64,000 nt of DNA from contig CAXXIY010000001.1 in assembly GCA_963675995.2 (NCBI GenBank), positions 1,302,001 through 1,366,000 of the forward strand, read 5' to 3'. A program made the position numbers and the translations under genes. The notes beneath the pieces are model-generated. The model worked only from the letters and a program-made list of their open reading frames with translations. It had not been told where the DNA came from and searched no databases. Source of the DNA: JAAFHB01 sp963675995. GTDB taxonomy: Bacteria > Bacteroidota > Bacteroidia > Bacteroidales > Prolixibacteraceae. The stretch's first letter is position 1. Each line of letters begins with the position of its first letter. Below, one piece after another: positions 1 through 9,000 of the stretch.

Positions 1-1250
1 AGTTGTAGCTGCAGAAACACATCCTGTTGCAGTTTCTTTAACGATGATGTTGTAATTACCCGAAATCAACCCAACAAAAGTAGCCGAAGCCGACCAGGTA
101 GTACCACCATCGATACTGTAAGAATAACCAGAACCTTCGGCAGGAGCGGTAATTACAATTGTTCCTGTACCGACAGCGCAGGTTGGCTGAACAGTCACAG
201 ATGCAGTCGGAGCAGCCGGGGCGAGTGGAGCAGTATTGACGGTCAAAGTTGTAGCTGCAGAAATACATCCTGTTGCAGTTTCTTTAACAGTGATGTTATA
301 ATTCCCTGAATTCAATCCGGCAAAAGTAGCCGAAGCCGACCAGGTAGTACCACCATCGATACTGTAAGAATAGCCAGAACCTTCGGCAGGAGCAGTAATT
401 ACAATTGTTCCTGTACCGACAGCGCAGGTTGGCTGAACAGTCACAGATGCAGTCGGAGCAGCCGGGGCGAGTGGAGCAGTATTGACGGTCAAAGTTGTAG
501 CTGCAGAAATACATCCTGTTGCAGTTTCTTTAACGATGATGTTATAATTCCCTGAATTCAACCCAACAAAAGTAGCCGAAGCCGACCAGGTAGTACCACC
601 ATCGATACTGTAAGAATAACCAGAACCTTCGGCAGGAGCGGTAACCACAATTGTTCCCGTACCGACAGCGCAGGTTGGCTGAACAGTCACAGATGCAGTC
701 GGAGCAGCCGGGGCGAGTGGAGCAGTATTGACGGTCAAAGTTGTAGCTGCAGAAATACATCCTGTTGCAGTTTCTTTAACAGTGATGTTATAATTACCTG
801 AATTCAACCCAACAAAAGTAGCCGAAGCCGACCAGGTAGTACCACCATCGATACTGTAAGAATAGCCAGAACCTTCGGCAGGAGCGGTAATTACAATTGT
901 TCCTGTACCGACAGCGCAGGTTGGCTGAACAGTCACAGATGCAGTCGGAGCAGCCGGGGCGAGTGGAGCAGTATTGACGGTCAAAGTTGTAGCTGCAGAA
1001 ATACATCCTGTTGCAGTTTCTTTAACAGTGATATTATAATTACCTGAATTCAATCCGGCAAATGTAGCCGAAGCCGACCAGGTAGTACCACCATCGATAC
1101 TGTAAGAATAGCCAGAACCTTCGGCAGGAGCGGTAACCACAATTGTTCCCGTACCGACAGCGCAGGTTGGCTGAACAGTCACAGATGCAGTCGGAGCAAC
1201 CGGGGCAATCGGGACAGGATCGATCACCACATCAGCAGACTGAGATGAAT
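1..1250 (-). repeat. Five 246-bp in-frame tandem repeats
   Basis: Near-identical units recur every 246 bp (82 codons); the same internal stretch (accatcgatactgtaagaat) appears five times, in register, from about 109 to 1092. Copies differ at only a few positions. The array runs to the window edge, so the true copy number is unknown. Each unit encodes one SprB/PKD-like domain. Confidence 0.93.
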
Positions 1251-2880
1251 TACAACCTATAGCATCGATAACTGTGAAATTATATTTGCCAGCAATCAAC
1301 CCCGATATTGTAGTGCTCGTAGTTGATCCGGCAATTGTACCCGGATTGATGGTCCAGTTACCTGATGGCAGACCACTTAAAACCACACTTCCCGTTGTAA
1401 AGGTGCAGGTTGGTTGTGTAATGGTTCCGACAATCGGAGCGAAGGGAGCGTTATTTATGGTAATTATCAGTTCGTTTGAATTTGCAGGATTACCCGAGAC
1501 ACAGGTTTCATTGGAGGTCATCACTACAGAAACCTTATCGCCATTCACGGGAGCAAAAGCGTAAGTGGCGGCGCTGGTCCCAACATTATTGCCGTTGACC
1601 GTCCATTGGTAAACCGGAGCGGTACCGCCGTTAACCGGTACGGCTGTGAAAGTTACAGTTGCGCCGGCGCAGACAGTTGTCTGATCGGCGGTGACCGAAA
1701 CGGAAGCAGGAAGCGGATTATTTACGGTTATCGTCAGTTCGTTTGAATTTGCAGGATTGCCCGAGACACAGGTTTCATTGGAGGTCATCACTACAGAAAC
1801 CTTATCGCCATTCACAGGAGCAAAAGCGTAAGTGGCGGCGCTGGTCCCAACATTATTGCCGTTGACCGTCCACTGGTAAACCGGAGCGGTACCGCCGTTA
1901 ACCGGTACGGCTGTGAAAGTTACAGTTGCGCCGGCGCAGACAGTTGTTTGATCGGCGGTGACTGAAACGGAAGCAGGAAGCGGATTATTTACGGTTATCG
2001 TCAGTTCGTTTGAATTTGCAGGATTGCCCGAGACACAGGTTTCATTGGAGGTCATCACTACAGAAACCTTATCGCCATTCACGGGAGCAAAAGCGTAAGT
2101 GGCGGCGCTGGTCCCAACATTATTGCCGTTGACCGTCCATTGGTAAACCGGAGCGGTACCGCCGTTAACCGGTACGGCTGTGAAAGTTACAGTTGCGCCG
2201 GCGCAGACAGTTGTCTGATCGGCGGTGGCCGAAACGGAAGCAGGAACAACTTTATTGATAGTTACTGTCAATGAGCTCACTGCCGGTGTGCAGGATCCAC
2301 TGTTCCCCTGACCATCAGCTGTGAGGGTTAATGTGACTTTACCGGAAAGTATGTCGTTTGTTCCGGGAGAGTAAACAGGATGCAGTAATGCAGGATTATC
2401 AAACACGCCGTCACCTGATGAAGTCCACACAAGGGTACTGTAATTTGTGGCTGATGCCTCGGAAAGGTTGACTGTTGAGCCTGCACAAATGGTTGCCGGA
2501 TTACCCGCGTTATCAGTCGGCAGATCGAACACCTGTACTTCACCCTGCTGCAGGGTATCACAGCCGGCTTGAGAATACTGAATGGCAATCAGTTTATAAG
2601 TTCCGGGATTAATCAGCGGTTTAGCCCATTGAATGATGATTTCACTTCCTGTCGTGGGAGGATTGGTGGTGGTGAAACTGGTTCCGGCGGGATTTGTAAT
2701 CGTGACCGGATTATTTGAAGCATCGGTAAGCTGCCACAGGTAAGTAGAATTGGCTAGACCATCGATGCGATAGTGTCTTTGCGCGCCCAGACATACTTTA
2801 TCAATCACATACTGCCCCCTGGCTGCCTGTAAAGCAGCTACAAGGAGTAGCGTTATGATGATGTATCTGAGCGTTTTCAT
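1..2880 (-). CDS. Large secreted repeat adhesin, N-terminal 960 codons (3' end outside window)
   Basis: The frame is open from an ATG at 2880 to base 1 with no stop, so the gene continues beyond the left edge. The protein starts with a signal peptide (MKTLRYIIITLLLVAALQA, then ARGQ). Residues about 22-110 form a domain resembling the one in the upstream 219-aa protein (TYLWQL, then IIIQW, then a GC pair). Residues about 212-480 hold three 89-aa PKD/Ig-like repeats (each with QTTVCAGATVTFTAVPVNGG). After one different repeat, from about residue 561 there are five 82-aa SprB/PKD-like repeats (core YSYSIDGGTTWSASATFAG and NYNITVKETATGC). Such proteins in Bacteroidota are exported by the T9SS and act as adhesins or motility proteins; the sorting domain, if present, lies outside the window. 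It is probably co-transcribed with the 219-aa gene. The surface role is inferred; the reading frame is directly visible. Confidence 0.9.
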   Translation of the reverse strand, partial: MKTLRYIIITLLLVAALQAARGQYVIDKVCLGAQRHYRIDGLANSTYLWQLTDASNNPVTITNPAGTSFTTTNPPTTGSEIIIQWAKPLINPGTYKLIAIQYSQAGCDTLQQGEVQVFDLPTDNAGNPATICAGSTVNLSEASATNYSTLVWTSSGDGVFDNPALLHPVYSPGTNDILSGKVTLTLTADGQGNSGSCTPAVSSLTVTINKVVPASVSATADQTTVCAGATVTFTAVPVNGGTAPVYQWTVNGNNVGTSAATYAFAPVNGDKVSVVMTSNETCVSGNPANSNELTITVNNPLPASVSVTADQTTVCAGATVTFTAVPVNGGTAPVYQWTVNGNNVGTSAATYAFAPVNGDKVSVVMTSNETCVSGNPANSNELTITVNNPLPASVSVTADQTTVCAGATVTFTAVPVNGGTAPVYQWTVNGNNVGTSAATYAFAPVNGDKVSVVMTSNETCVSGNPANSNELIITINNAPFAPIVGTITQPTCTFTTGSVVLSGLPSGNWTINPGTIAGSTTSTTISGLIAGKYNFTVIDAIGCNSSQSADVVIDPVPIAPVAPTASVTVQPTCAVGTGTIVVTAPAEGSGYSYSIDGGTTWSASATFAGLNSGNYNITVKETATGCISAATTLTVNTAPLAPAAPTASVTVQPTCAVGTGTIVITAPAEGSGYSYSIDGGTTWSASATFVGLNSGNYNITVKETATGCISAATTLTVNTAPLAPAAPTASVTVQPTCAVGTGTIVVTAPAEGSGYSYSIDGGTTWSASATFVGLNSGNYNIIVKETATGCISAATTLTVNTAPLAPAAPTASVTVQPTCAVGTGTIVITAPAEGSGYSYSIDGGTTWSASATFAGLNSGNYNITVKETATGCISAATTLTVNTAPLAPAAPTASVTVQPTCAVGTGTIVITAPAEGSGYSYSIDGGTTWSASATFVGLISGNYNIIVKETATGCVSAATT
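1445..2250 (-). repeat. Three 267-bp in-frame tandem repeats
   Basis: The stretch ttcgtttgaatttgcaggat starts at 1471, 1738 and 2005, a spacing of exactly 267 bp (89 codons). The units are nearly identical and encode PKD/Ig-like domains of the large adhesin. The exact period keeps the reading frame. Confidence 0.92.
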
Positions 2881-2919
2881 TTCAATTTTTTTTTTAATTT
2901 TTCATTCTTTCATTCCAGG

Positions 2920-3579
2920 TCACGGTTGATACAGATATATTTTTGAACTGGCCGGCTTTGGATTCACCTGGAGCGTAATATGTTCCGATGGAAGAGTATT
3001 TGTTGCATTCAGATCTTTTACGTGAGTAATCCAATAGCTGGTTGTTGTTTTTGGATTCACCGGTAGCAGGTATGGACTTTGTGTAATGCCGGTCTCGGTC
3101 CAGGTTTTGGATCCGTCGGTAAAAGTCACATCCCATGGAGCTGTTCCAGTAAGAATCACTTGTAATGAAGCTGTTTGTCCGATGCAGATCGGGTCAGGTG
3201 GTGAAATGGTTGCTGTTGGCAGGGCGGCTTTCACCTCGACAATCCCGATTTTGAGATTATTGGTGCAGCCATCCGAGGCAGTAACCTTGAAGAAGTAGAT
3301 CCCCGACTTCAGCCACTTCACATTGATGCTCGCTCCGGTATTTCCATTTACAAAATCAGCGGAAGTTGTCGGACAATTACCTGGTACTGTTGCAAAGTTG
3401 ACAGATCCGTCACTGTAAAGTTCCCATAGGTAAGTATTTCCAGGGACTGCGGTAACTGACAATGGAGTTGTATCACCTTCATACACGACAGTCTGGGCCA
3501 TGGCAGGCGCCATAGCCATCAGCAGAGGTAACATAACTACCAGCGCCAGACGTATAATATCGTGTAACAGACGATTCAT
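2920..3579 (-). CDS. Secreted PKD-like protein, 219 aa, upstream partner of the large adhesin
   Basis: The protein has a signal peptide (residues 1-28, ending PAMAQ) followed by a domain with VVYEGD, TYLWELYSDGS, NVKWLKSGIYFFKVTASDGC, then a second PKD/Ig-like domain (PDPICIGQTASLQVILTG) and a short tail (KIYLYQP). The first domain resembles the N-terminal domain of the adhesin encoded 39 bp downstream on the same strand, so the two are probably one transcript. I know similar short proteins next to long T9SS-exported repeat proteins in Bacteroidota, but not their function. No sorting domain is visible at the C terminus, so it may be a periplasmic or outer-membrane accessory. Signal peptide and coding status are clear; the partner role is inferred from context. 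Confidence 0.85.
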   Translation of the reverse strand: MNRLLHDIIRLALVVMLPLLMAMAPAMAQTVVYEGDTTPLSVTAVPGNTYLWELYSDGSVNFATVPGNCPTTSADFVNGNTGASINVKWLKSGIYFFKVTASDGCTNNLKIGIVEVKAALPTATISPPDPICIGQTASLQVILTGTAPWDVTFTDGSKTWTETGITQSPYLLPVNPKTTTSYWITHVKDLNATNTLPSEHITLQVNPKPASSKIYLYQP

Positions 3580-4224
3580 TTAACTAATTCTCAATAATTT
3601 AATTTCCTGTTTCGACCCATTGAACCATTTTCATATTGATCGTTAACCAATTACCCATTGACCAAATATTCCTTTCCCATTCTGATGGTATTACATCAGT
3701 TAAAAGATTGAAATTGAGCAATAATCAATATTCCTCCTTTTTCGTCGCCGTCGTTCGGGTTCATTCCTGGTTGTACCCCTGATCCGGGTAAGCCCCTTAA
3801 TTGTCCCCTCCCTGTTATGTGTCATTTCATGGTTTTATTATTTCCACGTTTCAAATAATCGACCTTAACCTCCATTTCCGTAGAGCCAAGCTAATCGCAA
3901 AACCGTACACCAAAGCAACAAACCTTGTCTATGTACACAGACCAATGGCCGTAGACCACTTTTAGATGACCATTTTCCTCACTTTTCGGACATATCATCC
4001 CCATTCTGGTCTAAAAAAGACCAGTTAAAGCGCAGAAAATTAGCATCATAGAAGATATTTTACTGCGAATGTTGCTGCCGATGAAAGGGTCGCCACGGGC
4101 ATTGTTTATTCCCTCGGAGAACCCACATTTCGGTCCGTCTCGATTTTGTTTCATTATTGCAACGTATTGAATAATAGGATTGTAGAATATTAATATATCG
4201 CGCGCGAAAATTCACACTAATCCA
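3580..4224. other. 645-bp intergenic region with palindromes, no gene seen
   Basis: No convincing ORF on either strand. It should contain the promoter and leader of the 219-aa/adhesin unit, which reads leftwards from 3579, but no exact TAnnTTTG box was found on that strand. It holds a cluster of GTCT/AGAC half-sites (listed separately). The right part (about 4030-4224) has nothing I can name. Confidence 0.6.
3927..4024. promoter_or_regulatory. Cluster of AGACCA half-sites and two palindromes (possible operator)
   Basis: Two inverted repeats share GTCT/AGAC arms: 3927-3942 (GTCTATGT facing ACACAGAC, 7 of 8 pairs) and 4006-4024 (CTGGTCT, five A, AGACCAG, 7 of 7 pairs). Between them lie two more partial sites, AGACCA at 3953-3958 and GACCA at 3968-3972, spaced 14-15 bp from the preceding site. 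They lie about 350-450 bp upstream of the start of the 219-aa gene. A DNA-binding regulator site is one reading; the second palindrome alone could also form a hairpin in RNA. The regulator is unknown. Confidence 0.35.
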
Positions 4225-4416
4225 TCAAAACGGTACGTTTAGAAACAAAAAATCCTGACATACACTGTTGGAACAGGTAAGCCAGACATTAGATTCAAAA
4301 CCGAAATGCGCATCACACGCTCGAAATAAATTATTTATCCAATCATATGGATCGCCTTTTCCATTTTTGAAGAAAGAGGTTATTTGGCCCACTGGGCCGT
4401 ACTGATAATTTTTCAT
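4225..4416 (-). CDS. Small hypothetical ORF, 63 aa (doubtful)
   Basis: This frame encodes 63 residues beginning MKNYQYGPVGQI, with four cysteines (RACD, LTCSNSVC) and an aromatic-rich C terminus (DFLFLNVPF). A purine-rich stretch (AAAGAGATGAACA) precedes the ATG. About 20 nt upstream on the same strand, a second ATG opens MKTYQHEWEG and then stops at once, resembling the beginning of this ORF. I do not recognise a family, there is no signal peptide, and the length is near the chance level. It could be a small real gene, a decayed one, or noise. Confidence 0.22.
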   Translation of the reverse strand: MKNYQYGPVGQITSFFKNGKGDPYDWINNLFRACDAHFGFESNVWLTCSNSVCQDFLFLNVPF

Positions 4417-4664
4417 TGTTCATCTCTTTACTTTTGATTTATCCTTCCCATTCGTGTTGATAGGTCTTCATGGCTTTTTTTACAGTAAGTAATTTAAGCG
4501 CTGATCCGTCAGCTGACGAGGCAGAATAGTGCACAGGGGCGCAGAGAAAAATAGTAATCAACTTTACCTTTTCTTTTACCTCCCTTTTCCCAGCCAGGCT
4601 CGTACCCGGCCGGAAAAGGAGCGGTATTCATGAAAAAGCAAATATCTTTTGACGATTTAAGTCA

Positions 4665-5720
4665 TTATGGATTTTGAACCAACGAAACAGGGGTTGTAGT
4701 AACGGTTGGCCTCAAATTGAGGGTTTGGACAGCTGTATCCTCAAATCCGGCACCAACTGCGCATGCTGGGGTAACATCAGCATTCCCCGGCGTAGCGCTA
4801 TCAACTGCCTCTACTGCCAAAGTAATAGGTTCATCTGAGAGTCCTTCAAAACCATGATTTTTTATAGTGACTCTTACATAAATTGATACCCCATCCGCTG
4901 TTGAAGTGGCCTGAGTTTGAACAGTAAATTGAGGAGAAGTGATTACACCGGCTGTATGAGCCTGATCTGGTACCAAAGCTTGACTATAAGTGCCAATAGC
5001 AATACCCCAATCTATGGCTGCAGTTTGAGTTCCAGTTAATCCTGATAGCTTTAGCGTCGGTTTGTATGAACCCGTGAAGTTGGCTGCGATTACCTCGAAA
5101 TAAAGCACATTGGTTCCATAATCGACATCTATTTTACCGGCGTTGAATTTTACTGATTGTACCATATCAAAACACTGTGATGTTGGAGCTCCGATTGCTA
5201 AGGGAACAGGTGTAGCAGCATTCGTCATATTGGCTATATCGACCGTAAAAGCAACTTTTGGCAGAATCTGTATCACTTTAATATTGTTATTTGCACAAGT
5301 GGCGCTTGGCCCGGTATATTCAACAACAACAAATAGTGGATTAGTGGTGGCATCTATTCCCGCAAGACCTGCTGATGTCCATGTAATTGTTGTCTTTGTT
5401 GGTGAAGAAGCCGGGGTTATCGCGGTGTTATAACCGACTGATGAAGCTGCAATTTTAACATCATCTGCAGGAATTATAGTGGCCACCCTGGCACCAGCGG
5501 TAGTAAAAGTGGTAGAATTTGTTGCATACCAGAATGCTGTTCCCCCTGGAGGAGCAATGACGGCAGAATAGTCATAGGGACGTCCGGCAACCGGAGTTAA
5601 TGGATCGGTGAGGTTGCAGGTTAATGCAGTAGGTTTGGATCCTGGTAAAGCATATGGTTGTGCAAATGCTGCTGATGTTGCGAAAATCGCCAATACGAGA
5701 ATAATAATTTGCTTTTTCAT
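4665..5720 (-). CDS. Secreted hypothetical protein, 351 aa, downstream of the giant HYR protein
   Basis: The start is the ATG at 5720, which gives a clean signal peptide (MKKQIIILVLAIFATSAAFA, then QPYALPG); the frame is open 56 codons further upstream, but that extension has no signal-like features. The mature protein is rich in A, T and V, with likely beta-sandwich segments (RPYDYSAVIAPPGGTAFWYA; TKTTITWTSAGLAGI; SIYVRVTIKNHGFEGLSDEP). It ends in TTTPVSLVQNP with no T9SS sorting motif. I do not recognise the family. It lies on the same strand about 370 bp downstream of the 4765-aa gene, so the two may be functionally linked, though the gap suggests its own promoter. A structural or accessory surface protein is a guess. 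Confidence 0.8.
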   Translation of the reverse strand: MKKQIIILVLAIFATSAAFAQPYALPGSKPTALTCNLTDPLTPVAGRPYDYSAVIAPPGGTAFWYATNSTTFTTAGARVATIIPADDVKIAASSVGYNTAITPASSPTKTTITWTSAGLAGIDATTNPLFVVVEYTGPSATCANNNIKVIQILPKVAFTVDIANMTNAATPVPLAIGAPTSQCFDMVQSVKFNAGKIDVDYGTNVLYFEVIAANFTGSYKPTLKLSGLTGTQTAAIDWGIAIGTYSQALVPDQAHTAGVITSPQFTVQTQATSTADGVSIYVRVTIKNHGFEGLSDEPITLAVEAVDSATPGNADVTPACAVGAGFEDTAVQTLNLRPTVTTTPVSLVQNP

Positions 5721-5838
5721 GATAATAAAATTTAATTGTGAATAAAATTTGTTTGTAATAGAAATTTGGTATTGATTAATCCGATAAAATTTTTGTTGAT
5801 GGATATTGAGTCCTTTATGGCTGTTATTTTTTGACCAG

Positions 5839-6066
5839 CTAAAGGTTATAAACCCTTCCCGGACTGTTTTTCCCTCCAGGCGGACCATTCCCTTTATTTT
5901 GTTTCAGAAAGATGTCAGAAGACTCCATATGTCCTTTAATCGGGGCCATGACCACCTTCCTTGAAGCTCCTTCGAATAAAATGCACTCTAACCTGACAGT
6001 TGAAGAGGTCATCCATGCATTGGTCAGGTATTTGACCTTCTTTTGTGGTTTAATTGATCGATTCAT
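5839..6066 (-). CDS. Small hypothetical ORF, 75 aa, directly after the giant gene
   Basis: This ORF begins 20 bp after the stop of the 4765-aa gene on the same strand, and its codon choice (AAG AAG GTC AAA TAC CTG ACC) resembles the real genes around it. The product is basic at the ends (MNRSIKPQKKVKYL; PPGGKNSPGRVYNL), with a middle segment SSTVRLECILFEGASRKVV. It has no signal peptide or known motif. The opposite strand is also open here (66 aa at 5912-6112), which weakens the case. It may be a small co-transcribed gene or chance. Confidence 0.33.
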   Translation of the reverse strand: MNRSIKPQKKVKYLTNAWMTSSTVRLECILFEGASRKVVMAPIKGHMESSDIFLKQNKGNGPPGGKNSPGRVYNL

Positions 6067-6086
6067 TCTTTATGTTTTTTCTTTTA

Positions 6087-9000
6087 TCATTTTACTTCTG
6101 GTCGCGGTTTAATCGTGATATTTACCGTTTTGTCTACTGATTTATTCCCATTGCAATCTATCAGCCAATAGGTTATAGTGTGTACAACATTCAGATAGGT
6201 TACCCCATCGCCGGGTATCTGAATATCTGCCGCATAAAGCGAAGGTTGACCGGTTCCGGTGATCGGGGGATGAGTGAGCGTTGATGGGGGAGGTGTTTGG
6301 TTAGGAGTGTCTGCAAAGTCAATACGCCAGTGAATTTCCAATGTATTGACGGCACAACAATTGTCCTTAAAATTATTGATGACCGGGTCGAGATCAAGGG
6401 AGGTATTACCTTTTATGAACAAGTAGTAATCGGGATCAGGATTGATCTTCAGAGTATTGGAAAGCATAGCCGCAGACCATACATTCTCTACACAAAAGGA
6501 GAAAGGCCCCGGGGCATTAAAGGTCGGAGGTGTTGTATCAGCAACTTCTATCCGCTGTTTACATGTTGTCTCATTTCCAACCGCATCTTTCAATGTCCAC
6601 GTCCTGATTACCACAATTGGGTTAGTTCCGTTCGCTGCATCCTGATAGGTTACTGAGGTAATTCCGCAGTTGTCGGTTGCGACTCCCTTATTGGTTCCAT
6701 TGCTGAATTCGGCATAGGAAGAGGTTGTTGCAACGTTCGAAAAAGCTGGTCCCGTTACCTCATTTGTACTACATCCAGGGATTAAACGGGTAACTGGGCA
6801 GGTAGTGATCTCCGGATCTGTCGAATCTATAACAGGGGTTACCAGTATTGCACTGTTATTTGTAACTATGGGATCTGTAGTGGGGGAGGCAACCGAAACC
6901 TGATTAGAAAAGTCTGAGCAGTGGGTGGGGTTTGCCTTGGCTGTTATGGTCAGTGTCGCCACTTCATTATAATTTAAACTTCCGATCGACCAGGTCGCGA
7001 TTCCATCCCAGGTGCCGACATTTGATGAGAAATTCACCAGTGTTAATCCCGTTGGCAAGACCTCACTTACGGTGACATTGGCCGCTGTTGAAGGACCTAA
7101 ATTCTTTACCCAGATGGTATAGGTGATGTTTTGTCCAAGAATCACCGGAGATGGCAGAGCTGCTAAGGTGATGGATAAATCTGCACCAGCATTAACGGTC
7201 ACTGTAAAAGAGCAGCTTGAGCGGTTTCCGCATGCATCTATTGCACTCCAGGTGATGGTTGTTGCTCCTGAATTAAATGAAACGCCATTTAAAGTCAAAA
7301 GAGCGCTTCCGGTAGTTGCCCCACTCAGTGTTGCGGTTATGGTAAAACTACTGCAGGCATCGGTTGCGGAGGCGTTCCACGAGTCATTTGAATGGAGATA
7401 AACGTTTCCTGTGTTGGTATCCACCGTCTGATTACCCGAAACGGGGCAGGTAATCACAGGTGGGGTAATATCCTGAACTGTTATAACTTGTGTCCCAGTT
7501 GTTGCATTGTTGCATTTGTCGGTAGCCGTCCATTTCCGGGTAACTGTATAGCTGCCTGGACAGGTTCCTGGAGTGGTGACTTCATTATAAGTGATTACCG
7601 GAGCTAAATCGCAGTTGTCGGTTGCAGTTGGTGTAGCTGCAACTGGAACAGCTGAACATCCAACAGTGATATTGGAAGGGACACCTACCAATACCGGAGC
7701 AGTATGATCTTCCACAATAATGAATTGCGAACAGCTTGAACTATTGCCACAGGCATCAGTAGCCTTATAAGTTCGGGTAATCATATTCGGACATGCCTTG
7801 TTGTCTGATACATCGCCGACAAAAGTGATAGTTACGGGTCCTGCACAGTTATCCGTAACGTTAATGGAGGAAATGTCGGGCACCGGAATATCTGATAAAC
7901 ACTCTACCATCAATGGTGCCGGACAATTGATAGATGGAGGTGTAATATCCTGAACAGTTATTTTCTGAACACATGTGCTTGAATTATTGCAGTTGTCAGT
8001 ACCCTTCCATGTTCGGGAAATAGTATAATTGCTGGCACAACTTCCCGGTACAATGATATCTGTATAACTGACAACAGGAGCGGAATCGCAATTGTCATTC
8101 GCTATAACTGTTCCGGTCGTGGCTGGAAGAGTGGAATCATCGCAACTTATGGTGATATTTGCAGGACAAGTCAGAACCGGAGCCACAATATCCTGAATGG
8201 TAATTATTTGATTGCAGCTTGATCTGTTTCCACACGCATCAGTAGCAGACCAAATCCGGGTGATTACCGAATTACCCGCACAATTACCCGATGCATTGGT
8301 ATCAGTGTAAGTGATGGTAGGTGCCGGATCGCAACCATCTGTAGCTGTCGCGGTACCTGTAATTGAGGGGGAATTTGCAGTACCGCAGTTAATCGTTATT
8401 GCAGCTGGACATGTAATTACGGGAGGAGTGATATCCTGAATGGTTAAAATCTGATTACAGGTGCTGAAGTTACCGCAATTGTCAGTGGCCCTCCATGTGC
8501 GGGTAATTATATGGTTACCGGCACAACTTCCCTGTACAGATGCATCAGTATAAGTAATTACGGGTATAAGTCCACTGTTGTCAGTTGCAGTTGCGGATCC
8601 GGTAGTGGCAGGCATGATTGGGTCCTGACAATTGAGTATAAGGTTGGCGGGGCAGGTAATAAAAGGAGGCGTAATGTCTTGTACTGTAATGATCTGGACG
8701 CAGTTGCTGGTATTGTGGCACGCGTCAGTCGCGGTCCATGTGCGGGAGATTAGATATTTTCCTGGACAGCTGCCAGGTGTAATTATATCTGCAAATGTGA
8801 TCGCAGGAGCAGTGTCGCAATTATCAGTTGCAGTTGCTGTTCCCGTGTTGATCGGCAACGGGGAATCTTCAATGTTGATGGTTATGGGTGCCGGACAGGT
8901 AATTACAGGTGCAGAGATGTCACGAACAGTAATTATCTGAACACTATTACTTAAATTGCCGCAACCATCTGTTGCGCTCCAGGTCCTGTTTATAAGGTAG

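Noticed and set aside
56..1006. Four cysteine- and tyrosine-rich 70-72 aa ORFs on the minus strand
   Set aside because: They are the same frame shift of the 246-bp repeats; the real coding frame is the continuous adhesin frame.
1..2250. CRISPR-like array in the repeats
   Set aside because: Periods are 246 and 267 bp with no spacers, and the units encode protein domains in frame.
5912..6112. 66-aa plus-strand ORF opposite the 75-aa ORF
   Set aside because: It extends into the end of the giant gene on the opposite strand, and the minus-strand ORF has better codon choice and context.
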